Origin: a bacterium
GTDB taxonomy: Bacteria; Chlamydiota; Chlamydiia; Chlamydiales; JAFEGQ01
Reading direction: 5' to 3'
DNA length: 7,787 nucleotides
Assembly: GCA_021809305.1 (NCBI GenBank)
Contig: JAKBAF010000051.1
Span: 1 to 7,787, forward strand
Notes under the pieces: model-generated
The model's input: only the letters and a program-made list of their open reading frames with translations
Databases searched by the model: none
Told to the model about the DNA's origin: nothing
Position numbers and translations under genes: made by a program
In this document: one piece after another, positions 1-4,808 of the stretch
Numbering within the stretch: position 1 is the first letter of the stretch
Layout: every line of letters begins with the position of its first letter

Positions 1-1
1 A

Positions 2-592
2 CGCGAGCTCTATGCTTTTACATCGCAGTCGGGGTTCTCTGCTCCGCCTCACGAATATGAGATTGCCCAGGCTCTAGTCCCTGAATCCGTGATCAGTTAC
101 TGGACCGCCATGAGACACCATGGGGTGAGCCAGCAAGTTCCGCATATGGTCTACAGCATGGTTCCTGCAGGAGTGAGTCTTCCGCGTAAGCTGCCTAGGG
201 AGCATTTCCGTTTTATTCGGGTGAAGAGAGAGCGCCTCTTTGGAATTGAGGGTGTGTGGCTCAATGAATCGCGGGTGCGGTTCACCGATCTTGAGCGGAC
301 GCTCCTTGAAGGCTTGTCTCATCCTGAGTACTGTGGTGGATTTCATGAAGTCCTCGCTGCCTTTAGAGAAGTACTTGATCGCTTGGACTATGGAAAAATT
401 GTGGATTACGCCTTGCGCATGGGAGCTGTGATAGCGAAGAGGCTTGGCTGGGTTTTGGAGCAACTGGGCGTTCCCGAGTCGGTATGGGTCATCCTACATG
501 AGTTGCCCATGAAGGGTCCTCGCAAGCTTGATGCCAGCGGGGAGGCTGGAGGCAAGTACAATGGTAAATGGCAGCTACAGGAGAACATCTAA
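2..592 (+). CDS. abiEi: AbiEi-family antitoxin / transcriptional repressor, 5'-truncated by window edge
   Basis: The frame is open from base 2 to the TAA at 590-592, giving 196 visible residues. AbiEi antitoxins are usually about 270-290 residues, so some 80 N-terminal residues, including the winged-helix DNA-binding domain, lie outside the window. The family core is clear: a segment reading IAQALVPESVISYWTAMRHH (first ATG only at codon 37), then FTDLERTLLEGL followed by PEYCGG, then DYALRMG and KRLGWVLEQLG, ending with a LDASGEAGGKYN/KW tail. A GTG at 89 is only an internal Val codon; the homology upstream of it shows that it is not the start. In the family AbiEi represses the abiE promoter and neutralises the toxin without binding it (type IV toxin-antitoxin). 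Its stop codon touches the ATG of the toxin gene, so translation is likely coupled. No damage is visible in this part. Confidence 0.88.
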   Translation, partial: RELYAFTSQSGFSAPPHEYEIAQALVPESVISYWTAMRHHGVSQQVPHMVYSMVPAGVSLPRKLPREHFRFIRVKRERLFGIEGVWLNESRVRFTDLERTLLEGLSHPEYCGGFHEVLAAFREVLDRLDYGKIVDYALRMGAVIAKRLGWVLEQLGVPESVWVILHELPMKGPRKLDASGEAGGKYNGKWQLQENI

Positions 593-1363
593 ATGAGGCA
601 TTCCTCCGCTCGGCTGGCTGCTCTGTTGCGCGCTCAGGCTGAGAAGCATGGCGTGAGGCTCGAGCTTGTCCAGTTAGACTATCTATTGACATGGCTGCTT
701 GCCAGCATCGCAGCGCATCCTATTCTCGGCCGCGATCTTGTCTTTAAAGGGGGCACAGCTCTCAAAAAGTGCTATTTTGGCAACTATCGGTTCTCTGAGG
801 ACCTCGATTTCACGGCTCTACCGAGCGCTCCATCAGGTGAGGCATTGAGGAGTCACATAGACGCCGTTGTTAGGCAGGCAGAGAGGGCTATGAATGAGCA
901 TGGCCCCATATCGCTGGTATGGAATCCCTACCAAGAGAGAGAGCCTCATCCAGACGGTCAGGAAGCATTTCGTGTACGCGCGCAATTCCCAGGCCAAAGA
1001 GAGCCGCTGATAGCGGCCATGATTGAGATCACCTTTTCGGAAATGGTGCTTTTCGAACCAGAACAACGCTCCATCATCCATCCTTACGGAGAGCCATCTG
1101 AACAGGCAATCAAGGTCTATTCTCTCGATGAGGTGTGTTTAGAAAAGCTTCGAGGCATCCTACAGCATACGAAAAAGTTGCATGAAAGGGGTTGGACTCG
1201 CTCTCGCACCCGTGACTACTACGACCTACATAGGCTATTCTCGGTGCGCCCTGATCTCTTAGCTTCAAGCCGAATTGTTCCGCACCTGCGGCAAAAGTGT
1301 AGTGCGAAAGGTGTGGGCTTTACCACAGTGGACGACTTCTTTGATGTGCTATTTGTTCGATAA
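593..1363 (+). CDS. abiEii: AbiEii/AbiGii-family nucleotidyltransferase toxin, C-terminally truncated
   Basis: This 256-residue protein has the AbiEii (DUF1814) nucleotidyltransferase signature. It shows FKGGTALKK at residues 51-59, RFSEDLDF at 66-73 with the metal-binding acidic pair, MIEITF near 143-148, LDEVCLEKLRGIL at 178-190 and RTRDYYDLHRL at 205-215. Characterised relatives (MenT type) transfer nucleotides to tRNA acceptor ends and stop growth. The ATG follows the antitoxin TAA with no gap, and AGGAG at 579-583 serves as ribosome site, 9 bases upstream. The TAA at 1361-1363 is premature: the same frame continues for 37 codons with family-like C-terminal sequence (see next entry), so the ancestral protein was about 294 residues. 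All catalytic motifs precede the stop, so the short form may be inactive, unstable or still partly active; the sequence cannot decide. Confidence 0.85.
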   Translation: MRHSSARLAALLRAQAEKHGVRLELVQLDYLLTWLLASIAAHPILGRDLVFKGGTALKKCYFGNYRFSEDLDFTALPSAPSGEALRSHIDAVVRQAERAMNEHGPISLVWNPYQEREPHPDGQEAFRVRAQFPGQREPLIAAMIEITFSEMVLFEPEQRSIIHPYGEPSEQAIKVYSLDEVCLEKLRGILQHTKKLHERGWTRSRTRDYYDLHRLFSVRPDLLASSRIVPHLRQKCSAKGVGFTTVDDFFDVLFVR

Positions 1364-1477
1364 GTGCACAAGGACTGGGAGCAGCACCTTGGTTACTTGG
1401 TCCAGGAACTTCCTCCTGTCCAGCAGGTGATCGATGATCTCCGGACTAGCATTGAGAGAATGATGATGCCTGTTTAA
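1364..1477 (+). pseudogene. Detached C-terminal tail of AbiEii, in frame after a premature TAA
   Basis: Directly after the TAA at 1361-1363, and in the same frame, 37 sense codons run to TAA 1475-1477. They read VHKDWEQHLGYLVQELPP and then a stretch ending SIERMMMPV. The pattern of K-x-W-E, six residues, L-V, a Pro-Pro pair and then an amphipathic helix is how AbiEii proteins normally end. No ribosome site precedes it, so it is probably not translated on its own. A single base change could have created the stop. Readthrough cannot be excluded, but nothing seen here promotes it. Confidence 0.72.
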
Positions 1478-1490
1478 TAAACGGAGAGAC

Positions 1491-1746
1491 ATGGAGTTTA
1501 AGAGAGCTAGAATAGTTGTCTGCAGGCCGTTACCGAATTACCGAGTATGGATTCGTTTTGACGATGGGCTAGAGGGCGAGGTGGACCTGGGTGATTTAGT
1601 AGGCAAGGGCATCTTTGAGGCCTGGGAATCTGTGGCATTCTTCAACCAGGTGCGTAGATCAAGAGAGCGACACATTGGCGTGGGGAGAGGATATTGATTT
1701 AGATCCGCATGTCCTGCGAGAAAGAATCGAAAGCGGAAAATTTTAA
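1491..1746 (+). pseudogene. DUF2442-domain protein, frameshifted
   Basis: The ATG at 1491 has a weak ribosome site (GGAG at 1483-1486) and opens a DUF2442-like protein: WIRFDDGLEGEVDLGDL, then GIFEAW and FFNQVR. In the starting frame the reading then turns to nonsense and stops at 1695-1697 after 68 residues. The expected second half lies in another frame from about 1654: VDQESDTLAWGEDIDLDPHV, then LRERIESGKF, with TAA at 1744-1746. Family spacing (FxxVRVD) suggests loss of two bases next to c1653; a one-base insertion would also restore the frame. The intact protein would be about 85 residues, normal for DUF2442. Relatives are often paired with DUF4160 in putative toxin-antitoxin modules. 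Here the gene sits 13 bases behind the original abiEii stop, as a third operon gene. No slippery sequence is seen, so programmed frameshifting is unlikely. Confidence 0.78.
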
Positions 1747-1749
1747 GAG

Positions 1750-1780
1750 AAAAAAAGGCGCCTCTATTTCTAGGGGCGCC
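1750..1780 (-). terminator. Intrinsic terminator of ssrA
   Basis: Read on the minus strand, a GC-rich stem GGCGCC..GGCGCC (1775-1780 with 1757-1762, extended by a G-T and a C-G pair) closes an 8-base loop and is followed by seven T (1750-1756 are A on the plus strand). It begins 8 bases past the mature 3' end of the tmRNA. On the plus strand the same stem has no T tract behind it, so it should mainly stop ssrA transcription. Confidence 0.85.
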
Positions 1781-1787
1781 CTTGGGT

Positions 1788-2214
1788 TGGAGGTGGAGAG
1801 AATCGAACTCTCGTCCTAAGTAAACTCTATAGTAACCTCTACATGCTTATCGCTCAGTTAATAGTTAATCTCGTCGTTGAGCGCGCCGCATGAGATTAAC
1901 TTGTTCCATTTAATCTCGAGCTTAAGGTCCTAGGAACGGCGGGCCATAAAGCTCATACCAAGTGCCTTACAGCAAATCCCCCTCCCCTTGGTCCAGGAGA
2001 AGGTTGCCGAGCGCCAAGGTCGTTAAACCTTAGGCAGCTATTTTTGCGCAGACATCAAAGAGTTCGACCTCATCGGTCATCCCTGCTTTGAAGTTTGTGC
2101 CTTTAACAATTGTGGATTTTCCATTTAATTGTTTACCGGTTTTTTTAGGAGGCCAACCGATATCCTCCGCATGCAACTACTACTTCATTTCCTAGTCGAA
2201 ACCAAGTCACCCCC
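1788..2214 (-). ncRNA. ssrA: tmRNA (transfer-messenger RNA)
   Basis: tmRNA is charged with alanine, enters stalled ribosomes with SmpB and adds a degradation tag. The minus strand begins GGGGGUGACUUGGUUUCGAC (2214 downward). It ends with a T arm GAGAG-UUCGAUU-CUCUC and CACCUCC-A at 1788. Bases GGGGGUG and CACCUCC pair as the 7-bp acceptor stem with one G-U pair; A is the discriminator. The conserved UAAGCAUGUAG block lies just upstream of the T-arm region. Pseudoknot 1 is visible: GGAGG (2164-2168) pairs with CCUCC (2148-2152), and CGGUU (2155-2159) with AACCG (2137-2141). A downstream hairpin GAGAUUAA/UUAAUCUC belongs to the later pseudoknots. Length is 427 nt. CCA is not encoded (the genome reads ACC after the discriminator) and must be added enzymatically. 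The GCAUGCGGAGG and GGCCUCCUAAAAA stretch resembles chlamydial tmRNA from memory. Confidence 0.95.
2030..2122 (-). other. tmRNA tag-peptide reading frame
   Basis: An open frame inside ssrA ends at UAA (2030-2032) and encodes a C-terminus of DEVELFDVCAKIAA, the expected hydrophobic protease-recognition end. The resume codon is not certain. GGA at 2120-2122 follows AAUUAAAU, as I recall the chlamydial tag start, and gives a 30-codon tag beginning GKSTIVKGTN. GGC at 2099-2101 would give 23 codons beginning GTNFKAG. The LFD core matches the chlamydial tag as I remember it (...SLFDSVEERLAA). Confidence 0.7.
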
Positions 2215-2222
2215 TTACTAAT

Positions 2223-2251
2223 ATTATCCTATAAACAGAGTAACTCGTCAA
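2223..2251 (-). promoter_or_regulatory. Sigma70-type promoter of ssrA
   Basis: On the minus strand a -35 box TTGACG (2246-2251) and a -10 box GATAAT (2223-2228) are separated by exactly 17 bases. The mature 5' G of tmRNA lies 8 bases past the -10 box, so the first transcribed base may be the mature end or close to it. The box sits in the 49-bp gap after the upstream gene's stop codon. Confidence 0.85.
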
Positions 2252-2263
2252 TAGGCACAAACC

Positions 2264-3028
2264 CTAGCTTCTTAACACAGCCTTAATATGCTCGCAATTC
2301 TTCTCGCCGCAGGTGCAACCAATCGGCTCCCCAAGGAAGACGGTATACTGCTCATTCTCATCGACGGGGTTGCTCACTATATAGAGATTTTTTGTCTCTT
2401 TGCTTTGGATAATATCCCACGTGCGGAAGGCTAAATCTTCAGCGCTTACCGCCTCATCTTCAAGGGGGCTCTCCTCCATCTCTTCGGATGAATCTGAGGG
2501 GCCGATCCCCTGATGGATAGCCCGAGCGATCTGGCAGTGGAAGCAGTTGCACCCCACCTCGGACTCTGGAAGAAGGGCGGCATTTTCAACCCCAAGCATC
2601 TGGGCTATTCCTGCGACCTTAGAGAGAATCTCACTTGGCAGATCCGGGGCACCCGATTGGGAGCGATCATGTTGCAGCGCCTGGCCCATCCCCTCAATGC
2701 CCTCAATTCCGATTCGAAAGGGGAGGCCGAGCTCTCCGAGCTGCGCAAGGGCTGCGCGAGGCGATACCTCACTACGGCTCTTTCGGGTTGAAAGGTGCGT
2801 GTGCTCCTCCTCATCTTGGCCCTCCATCGAAGCGGCGTGCGCCTCAAAAATGCGACCCAGTATCGCCTCAGAGAGGTCCGGCACATGGATGACGCCGCCA
2901 TCTTGCAATTGAACCACAAGAATCGGGTCGCCACTATTGGCTCCTTGAATGCACCGAATAGCAGTGACATTCTTCCAGCTCGTTGAGAGGTGTGGAGGGA
3001 GACTAAGGAATTTACTTGTTATCTTCAT
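2264..3028 (-). CDS. Conserved hypothetical protein with SWIM-like zinc-binding cluster (probably chlamydial)
   Basis: This is a 254-residue protein of unknown function. The N-terminus (residues 1-66) looks like a compact beta-rich domain: FLSLPPHLSTSWKN, ILVVQLQDGGVIHVPDL, then IFEAHAA. Residues 70-95 and 175-198 are acidic or charged, low-complexity linkers. A middle part (about 126-172) is helical and ends with C160-N-C162-F-H-C165. The C-terminal 45 residues hold C238-T-C240, four residues, C245-E-H247, which fits the SWIM zinc-finger pattern CxCx(n)CxH, followed by IKAVLRS. SWIM fingers usually mediate nucleic-acid or protein contacts. I believe chlamydial genomes carry a conserved hypothetical with the same N-terminus, but cannot check this. 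No signal peptide or membrane segment is seen. ATG 3026-3028 is preceded by a weak GGCGGA. The gene lies upstream of ssrA on the same strand with no terminator between, so readthrough into ssrA is possible. Confidence 0.85.
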   Translation of the reverse strand: MKITSKFLSLPPHLSTSWKNVTAIRCIQGANSGDPILVVQLQDGGVIHVPDLSEAILGRIFEAHAASMEGQDEEEHTHLSTRKSRSEVSPRAALAQLGELGLPFRIGIEGIEGMGQALQHDRSQSGAPDLPSEILSKVAGIAQMLGVENAALLPESEVGCNCFHCQIARAIHQGIGPSDSSEEMEESPLEDEAVSAEDLAFRTWDIIQSKETKNLYIVSNPVDENEQYTVFLGEPIGCTCGEKNCEHIKAVLRS

Positions 3029-3063
3029 GGCTATTCCGCCGTCGTCTGATTTAACTCTCTTTA

Positions 3064-3093
3064 ATTATAGATCACCTCTCGTCTAAAGCGCAA
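3064..3093 (-). promoter_or_regulatory. Promoter of the 254-residue protein gene
   Basis: On the minus strand a perfect TATAAT (3064-3069) lies 18 bases from TTGCGC (3088-3093), a four-of-six -35 match. The -10 box is 35 bases before the ATG, leaving a short leader. It is divergent from the phoH2 promoter region. Confidence 0.6.
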
Positions 3094-3145
3094 GGGATCT
3101 GTTAGCACTCGCGAAGACCATCTGCTGATATTGAGTCTTAAGTAG

Positions 3146-3174
3146 TTGATAATAAGCCAATTACATAAGATATT
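3146..3174 (+). promoter_or_regulatory. Possible promoter of phoH2
   Basis: TTGATA (3146-3151, five of six) and GATATT (3169-3174, four of six) are 17 bases apart, about 80 bases before the phoH2 GTG. It is the best match in the 227-bp divergent gap, which otherwise shows no repeat or RNA structure that I can identify. Confidence 0.35.
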
Positions 3175-3255
3175 TCGATAGGTGGTGTTCTGGCCTTTTC
3201 GATTCACTCCCAATCTGCTACCTTGCGAATTTCAAACATCTAAGGGGGGTGACGA

Positions 3256-4566
3256 GTGGCAGCCAAAAGTTTTGTTATAGATACCAATGTAGTCCTCCAC
3301 GACCCTGAGGCGATTCTCAAATTTCCTGGCCACAACGTCGTCATCCCCGTCAATGTGCTCAATGAGCTAGATAGCAAAAAAAAGAGTCACGATGAGCTTG
3401 GGCGCAATGCTCGCGGCGCCATCCGCCTGCTCGATTCATTAAAATCACGAGGCACAGGTGATCTCCACCGGGGAGTGCGTATTGATAATGGTTCGCTTAT
3501 TCGAATCCAGCTCGAGATGAAGACCGAGATGGCTCACCGATTCTTCTCCCTCACACCGGATGATCGCATCATTTTGGCGGCGGTCTATCTTCGCGAGCGC
3601 GGGGAGGATGTCGTCTTTGTCTCCAAGGACTTTGCGGCTCGGGTGAAGGCCGAAGCAATGGGTCTTGTGACAGAGGACTATCGAAATTTTAAAGCGCCAA
3701 TTGAGCAGGTCTTTCGCTCAATCCGGCAGATCACCCTTCCCAAAGCAGAGATCGACACCCTATTTAAGGATGGTCAGCTGACAATTGAGCTTGAAGATGG
3801 CTCTTCGTTCTACCCCAATGAGTACTGCTACCTTGTGGGACCTGAGCGAACATCTGCCCTTGGCATCTACAATGCCAAGAGTGGAAAGGTCGAATCTCTT
3901 CTTCCGCGTCCAAAGGATATCTGGGGTATTCAACCTCTCAATATCCAGCAGGCGTGTGCTATCGACCTGCTTCTCCGAGAGGAGATCCCCCTTGTTACAC
4001 TCGTTGGTCCTGCAGGAACGGGTAAGACGCTCGTCGCGCTAGCATGCGGTTTGCGCAAGGTCTTTGATGAGGCAAGTTATTCAAGAATGTTTGTCAGTCG
4101 GCCAATTATGCCGTTTGGCAAGGACATTGGCTTTTTGCCAGGGAGCAAAGAGGAGAAGCTCTACAACTGGATGCAGCCCATCCACGACAATCTAGAGTTT
4201 CTTTGCGAATCGGGGAGGTCTGAGCCAACAGATACGCTGCGCTGGATTCTTGAGAGCAATAAGCTCGAGATGGAGGCTCTCACCTACATCCGAGGCAGGA
4301 CCCTCCCGAAGGTCTACATTATTATTGATGAGGCACAAAACCTTACCCCCCATGAGCTCAAGACGATTATCTCGCGAGCTGGGGCCAACACAAAGGTGGT
4401 TCTAACAGGCGATCCCACCCAGATCGATAACCCCTACTTGGACATGGAGAGCAATGGGCTTACCTATATTGTGAGCCGCTTTCTTACCGATGCGCTTCAT
4501 GGTCATATCTACTTAGAAAAGACCGAGCGCTCCCAGCTTGCTGCAAGAGCCGCCGAAATTCTCTAG
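3256..4566 (+). CDS. phoH2: PhoH2-type protein: PIN RNase domain fused to PhoH ATPase
   Basis: The 436-residue protein has the two-domain layout and usual length of PhoH2 proteins, which in characterised cases unwind and cut RNA using ATP. The PIN domain spans about 4-145: VIDTNVVLHDP with D9, NELDSKK with E37, DDRIILAA with D102/D103, and VFVSKDFAARV with D125, the expected acidic metal-binding set. A linker follows at 150-225. The PhoH domain spans about 226-436: Walker A GPAGTGKT at 251-258, SRPIMPFGKDIGFLPG at 281-296, Walker B IIIDEAQNL at 355-363, LTGDPTQID at 383-391, and a terminal EKTERSQLAARAAEIL. GTG is the start because AAGGGGGGTGA (3243-3252 region) lies just upstream and the PIN beta-strand begins at residue 5. 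All catalytic residues are present. The name reflects homology to E. coli PhoH; a phosphate role should not be assumed. It appears to be a single-gene transcription unit. Confidence 0.93.
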   Translation: MAAKSFVIDTNVVLHDPEAILKFPGHNVVIPVNVLNELDSKKKSHDELGRNARGAIRLLDSLKSRGTGDLHRGVRIDNGSLIRIQLEMKTEMAHRFFSLTPDDRIILAAVYLRERGEDVVFVSKDFAARVKAEAMGLVTEDYRNFKAPIEQVFRSIRQITLPKAEIDTLFKDGQLTIELEDGSSFYPNEYCYLVGPERTSALGIYNAKSGKVESLLPRPKDIWGIQPLNIQQACAIDLLLREEIPLVTLVGPAGTGKTLVALACGLRKVFDEASYSRMFVSRPIMPFGKDIGFLPGSKEEKLYNWMQPIHDNLEFLCESGRSEPTDTLRWILESNKLEMEALTYIRGRTLPKVYIIIDEAQNLTPHELKTIISRAGANTKVVLTGDPTQIDNPYLDMESNGLTYIVSRFLTDALHGHIYLEKTERSQLAARAAEIL

Positions 4567-4741
4567 AATACAGAGGGAATTGCAAAACTCCAGTTGACCG
4601 CTTTCTGGCGCTTTTACCGATCTTTGCAATTCTGCATAAATCCCCTACTCTTAGGAGTATGCGAATTTATGCAAAGTTGCAAATTTCGAATAAAATCACC
4701 TAAAAATCGGTTAAACTCACCTTTTGCAATCACCTCTACAT
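4567..4741 (+). repeat. MITE-/REP-like palindromic repeat, copy A (downstream of phoH2)
   Basis: The element starts one base after the phoH2 TAG. Its ends are imperfect inverted repeats: ATACAGAGGGAATTGCAAAA (4568-4587) against TTTTGCAATCACCTCTACAT (4722-4741), 16 of 20 positions complementary. Inside is a second pair, TTTACCGATCTTT against AAAAATCGGTTAAA (near 4613-4625 and 4702-4714). At the centre, 4623-4641 pairs with 4665-4683 (17 of 19), enclosing a TACTC-TTAG-GAGTA mini-hairpin (4646-4659). The terminal pair and the two central pairs share a centre near 4653; the second pair centres about 10 bases to its right. No coding frame is apparent. The first 115 bp recur at 7673-7787 with 5 differences. 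The right boundary is inferred from the inverted repeat only, because the second copy is cut off. No clear target duplication was found. Confidence 0.85.
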
Positions 4742-4769
4742 TGCCTTAAATCGGGCCTCGTCTTAAGAT
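4741..4769 (+). promoter_or_regulatory. Possible promoter of the SH3-protein/comM operon
   Basis: TTGCCT (4741-4746) and TAAGAT (4764-4769) are 17 bases apart, each four of six consensus, about 40 bases before the ATG. The -35 box touches the right end of the palindromic repeat, so the element could supply or disturb part of it. Confidence 0.4.
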
Positions 4770-4808
4770 TTGTCCGAATTTCACTAGGATGAAAAGGGGT
4801 GGACGGCC

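Noticed and set aside
74..463. Minus-strand open frame of 129 codons opposite abiEi
   Set aside because: It lies antisense to a clear AbiEi coding frame and its protein shows no recognisable family or composition.
1361..1363. TAA recoded as a sense codon
   Set aside because: TAA also ends abiEi and the tmRNA tag here, and only this gene has a readable frame behind it, so mutation is simpler.
1788..1830. A separate tRNA gene suggested by the T-arm and acceptor sequence
   Set aside because: No anticodon arm is present; the pairing partner is the tmRNA 5' end more than 380 bases away.
2513..2986. Several plus-strand open frames and a second minus-strand frame
   Set aside because: They are shadows of the 254-residue minus-strand protein, whose Cys/His motifs and promoter support the chosen frame.
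4567..4741. Repeat as a classic intrinsic terminator or a CRISPR array
   Set aside because: The stem is AT-rich with no T tract after it, and there are only two distant copies with no regular spacers.
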